Shown here piece by piece: positions 1 through 6,612 of a stretch of 17,185 nt of DNA. Below the pieces are notes generated by a model. The model saw nothing but the letters and a program-made list of their open reading frames with translations, did no database searches and was not told the origin of the DNA. Position 1 is the first letter of the stretch; every line of letters starts with the position of its first letter. Both the position numbers and the translations under genes were made by a program. The stretch comes from DTSX01 sp964008355. Its GTDB lineage: Bacteria > Pseudomonadota > Gammaproteobacteria > Steroidobacterales > UBA11654. The stretch lies in the NCBI GenBank assembly GCA_964008355.1, contig CAXGBD010000021.1, positions 1-17,185 on the forward strand, in the 5' to 3' direction.

Positions 1-1
1 G

Positions 2-88
2 CATTACTATGTGGAGCATGATAATCCACCAGATTCACTGATGACTGCTGCGAATTCTTTTGATGCACTTCTAAAACTCAATATCTAA
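2..88 (+). CDS. Sugar phosphate isomerase/epimerase, C-terminal fragment (partial, 5' end outside window)
   Basis: An open frame runs from the left edge to a TAA at 86-88 and encodes 28 residues. The peptide starts HYYVEHDNPPDSL and ends in a short helix-like LLKLNI. This resembles the C-terminus of xylose-isomerase-like TIM-barrel sugar phosphate isomerases/epimerases, where a 'HYFVEHD.P.DPL' motif followed by 'SY.YL..L' closes the protein. Family members act on sugars, inositols or related substrates using a divalent metal; the substrate cannot be told from this fragment. The gene converges on msrQ with 16 bases between the stop codons. The reading is based on motif memory over a short stretch, so the family call is probable rather than certain. 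Confidence 0.65.
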   Translation, partial: HYYVEHDNPPDSLMTAANSFDALLKLNI

Positions 89-104
89 ATGATCTCTACA
101 AGAG

Positions 105-683
105 TCACAATTTTCCTTGGGTAACTTTTACTCTCCATAGAACCAAAACGCATACAATTAGGCAATAAATAAGCGCTTCCGTTTCAATTGTTTTGGTATT
201 CCAATAATAATGCCAGGCTCCTAAGACAGCAGAGCTGTATACAATGCCGCTGATTGTTGATCTATTTTTCTTATACCAAGGCTGCAAACTTTTAAATGAC
301 ACTACTCCTACAGAAAGCAGGCATAGGAAACCTCCCCAACCAACAATAAGGTAAGGAGTCTCTATGATATCAACGATGACAATTTTTAAGTCACCACCTT
401 GGTCAATGATTGCATAACTTAGAAAATGGTTGAGGATGTAGAACAAAGCAACTAAGCCCAGTGGTTTCGCCAATTGCTTAAAAAATTTTAAGCCTGAATA
501 TCGATTGAATGGACCCAGCATCAATGTAGCAATTAAGATCCTTAAACCCCAGATGCCATTGGTATGGATCATTGTTTCAACGGGGTTTGCTCCGAGACCA
601 CCATAAATCTCAAATGCTTTTAGATTAAGATCAATGAAGGGAATCAGACTGATAAAAATTATTAACCGAGTGCCGTATCTCAT
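105..683 (-). CDS. msrQ: MsrQ (YedZ): haem-binding membrane subunit of the MsrPQ methionine sulfoxide reductase
   Basis: This 192-residue integral membrane protein should carry electrons from the cytoplasmic side or quinone pool to periplasmic MsrP. It shows hydrophobic segments near residues 5-20, 44-58, 74-92, 108-130, 145-160 and 170-184, and family patterns such as LGANPVE (30-36), LGL...NHFLSY (75-90), ETPYLIVG (108-115) and HYYW (158-161). It lies 45 bases downstream of msrP on the same strand, the usual operon order. Compared with my recollection of E. coli MsrQ, His86 and His158 match haem ligands His91 and His164. The position matching the third histidine (His151 in 'LHNFVY') is Ser145 in ISGIVY, encoded by AGC. 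The usual RR before LGL is AK here. Identity is well supported by sequence and context; full haem loading is in doubt. Confidence 0.88.
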   Translation of the reverse strand: MRYGTRLIIFISLIPFIDLNLKAFEIYGGLGANPVETMIHTNGIWGLRILIATLMLGPFNRYSGLKFFKQLAKPLGLVALFYILNHFLSYAIIDQGGDLKIVIVDIIETPYLIVGWGGFLCLLSVGVVSFKSLQPWYKKNRSTISGIVYSSAVLGAWHYYWNTKTIETEALIYCLIVCVLVLWRVKVTQGKL

Positions 684-728
684 TTTATTTTTCGAATAGC
701 TATTTTTTCAACAGTTGACTGAAACGAG

Positions 729-1691
729 TCAAAAATATTTTTTCAAATCCAAGTGACTGTATAAATGTCCCACCGCATCTGCATAGCCGTTAAACATTAA
801 TGTGGGTTGTTTTGCACCAAAGAAACCTAAGCCGAGGCGGCGTTCTCTTGCTTGACTCCATCTAGGGTGGTTTACTTCAGGATTAACATTTGCATAGAAT
901 CCATATTCGTTTGCAGCTGCCAAATTCCACGTTGTTGGTGGCTGTTTTTCCTGAAAGTGGATTTTTTCTATCGACTTAATACTCTTAAATCCGTATTTCC
1001 AGGGAATAACTAATCGCAAAGGGGCACCATTTTGGTTGGGAAGTTCTCGTCCATAAAGACCCACAGCAAGCAATGATAAAGGGTGTGTTGCCTCTTCAAT
1101 GGTTAACCCTTCAATATAGGGCCAGTCGAGGTTCCTTCTTCTTTGTCCAGGCATTTCATTGGGTCGGTAGACTGTTTCAAAAGCAACATACTTGGCATTG
1201 GAAGTGGGTTTGAGTTTTTTGATGATATCTAACAGAGGAATGCCAATCCAGGGAATGACCATCGACCAAGCTTCAACACATCTCAATCGGTAAATTCTTT
1301 CTTCAAGTTGGTTGGTTGCAATAATATCGTCATAATTAAATGTTCCAGTATTTTCAGCCTCCCCAGTCACTGTGATCGTCCAGGGGAGAGGCTTAAATTT
1401 TGTCATGAATCTATAGGGATCGGTCTTGTCGAGGCCAAACTCATAATAATTGTTATAGGTTGTGATATCTTCAAAGCTATTGACCGGCTCAGTAGTTGAA
1501 TATTGATTATTTTTAATAAAATCCAAAGGTTTTTGATTGGGCAAATTGCTTTCAGCGAAGGCATTAGAGAATAAAGGGTTTGCGGACAGGATGCCAAGCG
1601 ATTTTATTAATGATCTTCTGTTGATATAGGATTTTTCAGGGGTAATCTCAAAAGACTTAATGTGATTTTCTTTTCTTATTTTCAGGATCAT
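729..1691 (-). CDS. msrP: MsrP (YedY): periplasmic protein-methionine sulfoxide reductase, molybdopterin subunit
   Basis: MsrP reduces methionine sulfoxide (both R and S forms) in periplasmic proteins, taking electrons from MsrQ. The 320-residue product has a twin-arginine signal (NRRSLIK, residues 24-30) with a likely cleavage site after SNAFA (46), so it is exported folded with its molybdenum cofactor. The Mo-coordinating cysteine is Cys138 in RLRCVEAWSMVIPW. Other family hallmarks are NGAPLRLVIPWKYGFKSIKS (221-240), NPEVNHPRWSQA (270-281), RRLG (284-287) and FNGYADAV (300-307). Length is typical of the family. The start is the ATG that places the Tat motif near the N-terminus; no Shine-Dalgarno sequence is evident. 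It is the first gene of msrPQ and is divergent from the dctP-like gene across 117 bases. Confidence 0.95.
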   Translation of the reverse strand: MILKIRKENHIKSFEITPEKSYINRRSLIKSLGILSANPLFSNAFAESNLPNQKPLDFIKNNQYSTTEPVNSFEDITTYNNYYEFGLDKTDPYRFMTKFKPLPWTITVTGEAENTGTFNYDDIIATNQLEERIYRLRCVEAWSMVIPWIGIPLLDIIKKLKPTSNAKYVAFETVYRPNEMPGQRRRNLDWPYIEGLTIEEATHPLSLLAVGLYGRELPNQNGAPLRLVIPWKYGFKSIKSIEKIHFQEKQPPTTWNLAAANEYGFYANVNPEVNHPRWSQARERRLGLGFFGAKQPTLMFNGYADAVGHLYSHLDLKKYF

Positions 1692-1808
1692 TTATCGGTT
1701 AATGTAAATATTCTTGTAAATGGTTAATTTTTTATATTAGCTGATTGGAAGATAGACGCAAATCATGTCTGATGAGACAATATATCAGATTTATTTTTAC
1801 AATCAGAT
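1692..1808. promoter_or_regulatory. Divergent msrP / dctP-like intergenic region with TCTGAT/ATCAGA repeats
   Basis: This 117-base AT-rich gap must hold the starts of two divergent transcripts. TCTGAT (1768-1773) and ATCAGA (1784-1789) form an inverted repeat with a 10-base spacer, and ATCAGA recurs at 1802-1807 just before the lipoprotein ATG. A weak sigma70-like match for the plus strand is TTGGAA (1745-1750), a 17-base spacer and TCTGAT (1768-1773), so one arm of the repeat would coincide with the -10. These are pattern matches by eye in AT-rich DNA and could be chance. Confidence 0.25.
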
Positions 1809-2819
1809 ATGAAATTTCACTCACTTTCCATAATTGTTATTCTAATTTTTCTTCTGGGTTGCGACACATCTCAAGAATCAACTCTTATTGAGCTAACTGT
1901 GGGAGGTTCGGCAATACCAAATACTGCTGGAGAGTCGCATTTTTTAGATTTTCAAAAATCAATCGAATCGCAATCAAGCGATTTCAAATTGAAAATGCTA
2001 GTCCACAGTCAACTGGGCTCTGAAGAGAATTTGGTTTCCGGCTTGAGAAGGAACCGAGTTCATTTCGCAAATTTATCAGCCATTATCACATCTACGCTGG
2101 TTCCAGAAGCAGCCTTGCTTTATGCGCCTTTTCTTTTTGACAATGAAAAGGAAGCAGATTTTGTTTATGACAATTACCTGGTTGAAATATTTACACAGAT
2201 GCTTGCAGAAAAAGGTCTGCAGTTTATTTCTTGGAGTGAAATTGGGTTCCATAATGTTTATGGGAAAGAGCCAATACTGGTGCCTGCTGATGCCAAAGGC
2301 AAAAGATACAGGGTTTCTGCAAGTCTCAGCTCTCGTTATTTTGCTGAAGCAATAGGTGCCGATTTAATCCCCATGGGTTACGGTGAAATTGTTCAGTCTT
2401 TGCAGACAGGGTTGATTGAGGCTGGAGACAATGCTGTTGCCTTGTACGCGAAAAGAGGCATCGATCAAGAAGCACCGCACTACACACAAACCAGACATTC
2501 TCTGGGCATGTCCATTATGGTGGCAAGGAAAGAGTGGTGGGATCAATTGACCATCGGTCAAAGGCAGGTTGTCAAAAATGCCTGGCCTACACCTGAAATT
2601 TCTAGAACGTCTCTTCGAGCAGAAGCCGTCCAAGATCTTTTAAATGCAGAGGCACTTGGAATCATAGTGCATCAATTATCAGCATCCGATCGGGAACTCT
2701 GGAGACAAGCAACAGCTGGACAAACAGAACGCTTAGCTAAAGTAATTGGAGGACGGTCCTTAGAAGTGCTCAATTTGATCGAAACCGGAAAACAACAGTT
2801 TAATTTAATTCATAATTAA
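1809..2819 (+). CDS. DctP-family (TRAP-type) solute-binding lipoprotein
   Basis: The 336-residue protein starts with a lipoprotein signal peptide whose lipobox LLGC places the lipidated cysteine at residue 18, so it should be membrane-anchored in the periplasm. The body matches the TRAP transporter substrate-binding fold (DctP family): LLYAPFLF (103-110), GKRYRVSAS (164-172) containing the arginine that normally grips a carboxylate ligand (Arg168), and MGYGEIVQSLQTGLIEAGDN (189-208), equivalent to the family's 'P..Ev..aLqtG.iDG' signature. Classical DctP proteins deliver organic acids to DctQM permeases, but none is encoded here; the next gene, 17 bases downstream on the same strand, is an MFS carrier. 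Most DctP proteins are soluble rather than lipid-anchored. The ligand is unknown, and there is no clear Shine-Dalgarno before the ATG. Confidence 0.85.
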   Translation: MKFHSLSIIVILIFLLGCDTSQESTLIELTVGGSAIPNTAGESHFLDFQKSIESQSSDFKLKMLVHSQLGSEENLVSGLRRNRVHFANLSAIITSTLVPEAALLYAPFLFDNEKEADFVYDNYLVEIFTQMLAEKGLQFISWSEIGFHNVYGKEPILVPADAKGKRYRVSASLSSRYFAEAIGADLIPMGYGEIVQSLQTGLIEAGDNAVALYAKRGIDQEAPHYTQTRHSLGMSIMVARKEWWDQLTIGQRQVVKNAWPTPEISRTSLRAEAVQDLLNAEALGIIVHQLSASDRELWRQATAGQTERLAKVIGGRSLEVLNLIETGKQQFNLIHN

Positions 2820-2836
2820 TTTTTCAGATCAACCTA

Positions 2837-3982
2837 ATGACTATCGCCTTTAATTTCAAACAGATTGCCATGATTCTTGTTGCGGTTACATTGGCTGGTG
2901 TCACCTTTGGTATTACCATGCCTTTAAGCACGCTGACGCTTAAAAGTTGGGGTATTGGTTCTGCTATGATTGGCTTCAGCGCAGCAATGCCGGCGATTGC
3001 AGCTGTTTTAATCACACCTTTTTTGCCTAAATTAATTAATTATTTTGGTCAGGTTATAACCATTAGATTTTGCTTGGTTTTAGAAGCGGTATGCATTTTT
3101 TGTCTGCCCTTTTTTCCCAACATAACTAGTTGGTTATTTTTAAGGTTTTTCATTGGAGTAGGAGCAACTGGCATTTGGCTGATGAGTGAGATTTGGATTA
3201 ATGGATATGCCAACGATAAGAATCGTGGAAAAATTATAGCCATTTATTCCTCTTTATTATCCGCTGGGTTTATTATCGGAGTTTTGTTGGTTTCCATCAT
3301 TGGTATAGAGAGTAATATTGCGTTTTATGCTGCTGCTGGAATCGTGGCTATGGCCGCTATACCCATGTGGAATATTACCCCTTTACCCATTGATGATATG
3401 GATGAGGACATTGCTTTTTGGGATCATATGTTCTCAGAACCAGGATTGATGGGTTCAAGTTGGATGATGGGGTTTTTATATGCAGCAACTGCATCATTAC
3501 TACCGGTATTTGCGTTGCAATTTGATCTCAATTATGCCCAATCATCAAGAACGGTTGCTTGGCTTGGCAGTGGAGAACTGTTTCTGCCACTTCTAGTCGG
3601 TTGGCTAGCAGATAGGATGAATAAAAGAAAACTGATGATTTATATTTCGTTGCTGACCGTTGCAATGCTGTCGTTATTACCTTTTATTTTCCCCTCTCCT
3701 TTATTGCGTCTTGTAGTGTTATTTGTTCTTGGAGGCGCAATCATGAGCTTCTATAGTTTAGGTTTAACCATGTTGGGGCAACAATTTAAAGGTAGTTTGT
3801 TAGCTTCAGCTAATGCCAGTTTTATTTTCTTTTTGTGTCTCGGAGAGATTTTTGGCCCACCGGTTATTGGGGCAGCAATGGATTTTTTTGGAACCTATGC
3901 TTTTGGTTGGAGTATGGCCTTGTTTTCAATCATTTATTTGCTGGTTTTTATTTCATTAGGGCGCAAGGCTCAACTGAACTGA
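2837..3982 (+). CDS. MFS transporter, YcaD-like
   Basis: A 381-residue, highly hydrophobic protein with about 12 predicted membrane spans, in two halves around a central acidic loop near residues 185-200 (DDMDEDIAFWD). The N-half contains RFFIGVGATGIWLMSEIW (103-120) followed by ..NDKNRGK (126-132), a pattern I associate with YcaD-type major facilitator proteins; the second half has LADRMNKRK at the cytoplasmic loop equivalent to the MFS 'D R.GRR' motif. It is likely a secondary inner-membrane carrier; substrate and direction are not evident. It follows the DctP-like lipoprotein gene by 17 bases and is probably co-transcribed. Its stop codon lies 2 bases from the stop of the convergent TPR gene. 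Confidence 0.85.
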   Translation: MTIAFNFKQIAMILVAVTLAGVTFGITMPLSTLTLKSWGIGSAMIGFSAAMPAIAAVLITPFLPKLINYFGQVITIRFCLVLEAVCIFCLPFFPNITSWLFLRFFIGVGATGIWLMSEIWINGYANDKNRGKIIAIYSSLLSAGFIIGVLLVSIIGIESNIAFYAAAGIVAMAAIPMWNITPLPIDDMDEDIAFWDHMFSEPGLMGSSWMMGFLYAATASLLPVFALQFDLNYAQSSRTVAWLGSGELFLPLLVGWLADRMNKRKLMIYISLLTVAMLSLLPFIFPSPLLRLVVLFVLGGAIMSFYSLGLTMLGQQFKGSLLASANASFIFFLCLGEIFGPPVIGAAMDFFGTYAFGWSMALFSIIYLLVFISLGRKAQLN

Positions 3983-3984
3983 TA

Positions 3985-5361
3985 TTAAGTCATAGGATTT
4001 TCTAAGGGCTGATCAAGGATTTCAGGCTCAGCTATAGTTTTTTCTTCATGGTAGTATTGAAATTCATGTCTCGTAATTAAACCTTCACTGGGATGGATTT
4101 CACCCTCAATATACATAGGCCTAAAAATTGATCTTTTGATGGCTAATTCGGCTTCTCTATCCAATAATCCATCTGGATCCGATTCGATAATTTTGATGTT
4201 ATGAGTTCTGCCCCTGGTATCAATATCAAACCGGATGCTTATAAAACCTTGTTTGTAATACCCATTTTCTAAGGATTCATCATCAGGTGAATAAATCGTT
4301 GGGATTCTAATATTTCTTACCTTTACCGGTTTAGAGAAACGGTTTTCAATCTCTGTTCTCAGTGATGAATCTTTTTCAATCAGCTCCCAGCATTCTTGAT
4401 AGGCTTGCATGCCAGATTGCATTTTACCATAGCTAAAATAGGTGTCACCCAAATCGAGGAGAACCTCTAATTTCAAACGGAAATGATTGCCTGGATCATC
4501 TTCTAAGCGCTGTAATGCTTTTTTTAAGGGAGATACACTATCATACATGTCTAAACCTTCTCGTCTGTGGGAAAAAGAAAGATTCTTTAACGTGTTGACA
4601 AGATCTTTTATCGTTTGGTTTTGACGATTGGATTGCCGTTGATACATTTCCTCATATATGAGACGCTCAGAAAATATCTGTCCTGATCTTTTATACCAGT
4701 TGGCAAGCTTTTGTAACGATGTATCCACCTCTTGATTTTCAGTGCCATAATGATTCTTATATATTCTGACTTGAAATTCTTGGTGGTGATTAGCCCCATC
4801 CAAATCTTTTAAACCTATGAAACTCTCCGTTAAGGAGTCATGAATGTCGATCTGATCTAAATTATAAAAACCGTCATTAACATAATTAATATGCAACGCT
4901 CTTTTAAATACTTCAACGGCTTGATTGTATTGTTCAGTCCGGTTCAAGCTTAACCCAATACCACTCAAAGGCTGGATCAAGTCAGGAGTGAGAATATTTT
5001 GAGTCTTTGAAATCAACTCAACGCATCGAGAAAATGTTTCTGTGGCTTTCTCATATTCACCAATCATAAAGTAAGCACTTGCAAGGTTGTTCAGGGGTGG
5101 GATTATTTTTGAACTATCTGTGCCAAATAGTTCTTCAGTGAGCGACAGGATCTCGGTTGCTATTAATACTCCTGGTTGATAGCGCTCTTCATCGTATAGC
5201 TTGACAAAACTTTTTTGTAGCTCCACTCTCTTTTGAATTAGTTCATCCCTTGAAGGTTCCTGACCATAGGCTGCAAAAGCATAACAACAAAAGGCTATAA
5301 CCAAGAGATTGATATAAATGCGTGAATGACGTTGGTGTAATGTGATGAAGTTCTGATGCAT
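3985..5361 (-). CDS. TPR-repeat protein with C-terminal TonB domain
   Basis: This 458-residue protein has an N-terminal export signal (basic region to residue 14, hydrophobic core 15-31, possible cleavage after AYG at 33), so it is probably periplasmic. Helical TPR-like repeats follow, clearest at about 88-120 (NNLASAYFMIGEYEKATETF) and 128-160 (LSGIGLSLNRTEQYNQAVEVF), with degenerate repeats to about 330. The C-terminus, about 365-435, reads as a TonB C-terminal domain: GFISIRFDIDTRGRTHNIKI (372-391), then a helix AELAIKRSIFRP (404-415). There is no proline-rich spacer and no adjacent exbB/exbD, so a classical TonB energy-coupling role is doubtful; a periplasmic scaffold or assembly role is more likely. 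It is divergent from msrA across 98 bases. Confidence 0.8.
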   Translation of the reverse strand: MHQNFITLHQRHSRIYINLLVIAFCCYAFAAYGQEPSRDELIQKRVELQKSFVKLYDEERYQPGVLIATEILSLTEELFGTDSSKIIPPLNNLASAYFMIGEYEKATETFSRCVELISKTQNILTPDLIQPLSGIGLSLNRTEQYNQAVEVFKRALHINYVNDGFYNLDQIDIHDSLTESFIGLKDLDGANHHQEFQVRIYKNHYGTENQEVDTSLQKLANWYKRSGQIFSERLIYEEMYQRQSNRQNQTIKDLVNTLKNLSFSHRREGLDMYDSVSPLKKALQRLEDDPGNHFRLKLEVLLDLGDTYFSYGKMQSGMQAYQECWELIEKDSSLRTEIENRFSKPVKVRNIRIPTIYSPDDESLENGYYKQGFISIRFDIDTRGRTHNIKIIESDPDGLLDREAELAIKRSIFRPMYIEGEIHPSEGLITRHEFQYYHEEKTIAEPEILDQPLENPMT

Positions 5362-5370
5362 TGATGACTG

Positions 5371-5376
5371 TATAAT
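5371..5376 (+). promoter_or_regulatory. Candidate -10 element upstream of msrA
   Basis: A perfect TATAAT lies 84 bases before the msrA ATG, in the divergent gap between msrA and the TPR-TonB gene. No convincing -35 hexamer is found at 15-18 bases upstream, so this is a weak prediction. Confidence 0.2.
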
Positions 5377-5459
5377 GTACCCTATTCATAAATATTACAC
5401 ACAATGGAACATACACGCCATAGCCAAACATCATATTAGATCCTAGTGAGGACGCACAA

Positions 5460-6065
5460 ATGCCTGAGAATGTAATACCAACCAAAGGTAGAGAGCAATT
5501 GCTAGAGATTGCTGTGAACCATTATGTCAATGAAAACCCAGTCAAAGGACCCTATCCCAAACAGTGCAGACAGTTGATCGTGGCAATGGGTTGTTTTTGG
5601 GGTGCTGAGAGGATGTTTTGGGAACAGGAGGGTGTATTTTCAACCAGTGTTGGCTATATTGGCGGCTCTACCAAGAATCCAACATATGAGGAAGTTTGTT
5701 CAGGAAAAACCGGACACACTGAATCTGTTTTTATAGTTTATGATCCGGCAATCATTCCACTCGATAAACTTTTAGCTATTTTTTGGGAAGGCCATGATCC
5801 TACACAATATATGCGTCAGGGCAATGACATTGGCACACAATACCGATCGTCAATCTTCTTTCCAGATGAAGCAGATCGAGCATTGATCAACGAAACCAAG
5901 AGGCTCTTTCAGAAACAATTAGATCGTTCTGGATATGGCAGGATTGTCACAGAAATAATACCGTTTGAAGAATTCTATTTTGCTGAAAACTACCACCAGC
6001 AGTATTTAGCTAAAAATCCAAGTGGATATTGTGGTCTAGGTGGAACAGGTGTGTTACTTAAATAG
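5460..6065 (+). CDS. msrA: MsrA: peptide-methionine (S)-S-oxide reductase
   Basis: MsrA reduces S-methionine sulfoxide, free or in proteins, in the cytoplasm with electrons from thioredoxin. The 201-residue protein carries the catalytic motif AMGCFWGAE with nucleophile Cys45, plus YEEVCSGKTGHTE (77-89), GHDPTQ (111-116), GNDIGTQYRSSIFF (121-134) and ENYHQQYL (176-183). The C-terminal resolving cysteine is Cys191 in GYCGLGG. The second, distal cysteine found in E. coli MsrA (GVCL) is absent: the protein ends GVLLK, so only one recycling cysteine remains at this end. No signal peptide is seen. GAGGA about 7 bases before the ATG supports this start. It ends 5 bases from the convergent lipoprotein gene, and no msrB is in view. 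Confidence 0.97.
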   Translation: MPENVIPTKGREQLLEIAVNHYVNENPVKGPYPKQCRQLIVAMGCFWGAERMFWEQEGVFSTSVGYIGGSTKNPTYEEVCSGKTGHTESVFIVYDPAIIPLDKLLAIFWEGHDPTQYMRQGNDIGTQYRSSIFFPDEADRALINETKRLFQKQLDRSGYGRIVTEIIPFEEFYFAENYHQQYLAKNPSGYCGLGGTGVLLK

Positions 6066-6070
6066 GTTAC

Positions 6071-6451
6071 TCAGTTGAGAACTTTATAACCTCTACCTCT
6101 CAGACAACGTCTAATTATTTGTTCTTTTTCTCTCACCGCTCTTATTCCAGATTGAGCACCACCTGACACTGCACCAACTTCTAGAGCATCTCGTCTTGAC
6201 TTTGAATCATCAGTAATGGCTTCAATGATCGCCCCTACAGCAGCTCCCGTGGCGGCACCTTTGGCAATGCTTTTGCCCGTGGAAATATCCTCTGAAAATT
6301 TTGAACATTCCTCTAGATCGATTTCATACTGGGTCATGTTTACTCCTTTGGTATCAATTATAGGTTTTGAGCCCTCAAATATTGAAGAGGAGGTATGAGA
6401 CACACACCCTGATAAAGTTATGAAAAGTAGTGTAGCAACAAAGCGTTTCAT
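6071..6451 (-). CDS. Glycine-zipper lipoprotein
   Basis: The 126-residue product has a lipoprotein signal peptide ending in the lipobox LSGC (lipidated Cys16). The mature part has a conserved-looking YEIDLEECSKF block (42-52), a glycine-zipper membrane-associating stretch GAATGAAVGAIIEAI (65-79), a second Gly/Ala stretch GAVSGGAQSG (92-101) and a C-terminal RRCLRGRGYKVL. This layout is familiar from small outer-membrane glycine-zipper lipoproteins of the 17-kDa surface-antigen type; the exact function is not established. AGGAG upstream of the ATG (complement of CTCCT near 6462-6466) supports the start. It is convergent with msrA and divergent from the efflux operon across 161 bases. Confidence 0.82.
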   Translation of the reverse strand: MKRFVATLLFITLSGCVSHTSSSIFEGSKPIIDTKGVNMTQYEIDLEECSKFSEDISTGKSIAKGAATGAAVGAIIEAITDDSKSRRDALEVGAVSGGAQSGIRAVREKEQIIRRCLRGRGYKVLN

Positions 6452-6523
6452 ATGGTGAATCTCCTAGTTTACATAATAGAATATAGCACCATATTTTGAA
6501 GAAATAATGAAGATTACATACCG

Positions 6524-6552
6524 TTGGTATCAACTGTAACTATTTGTATCTT
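6524..6552 (+). promoter_or_regulatory. Candidate promoter of the efflux operon with overlapping inverted repeat
   Basis: TTGGTA (6524-6529), a 17-base spacer and TATCTT (6547-6552) make a weak sigma70-like match, four of six bases in each box, 61 bases before the adaptor ATG. The -35 box sits inside a short inverted repeat GTTG-GTAT-CAAC (6523-6534) that could be an operator. Both are eye-made matches in AT-rich DNA. Confidence 0.22.
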
Positions 6553-6612
6553 AGAATAGCATTAATCCTTTAAATCTATACAATTGATCAAAATTAATTT
6601 TCAATTATCAAA

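Noticed and set aside
2364..2633. Long antisense open frame inside the dctP-like gene, and similar ones inside msrP, the first permease and the AGPS-like gene.
   Set aside because: They lie opposite clearly recognised coding sequences, show no family motifs and are expected by-products of the sense codon use.
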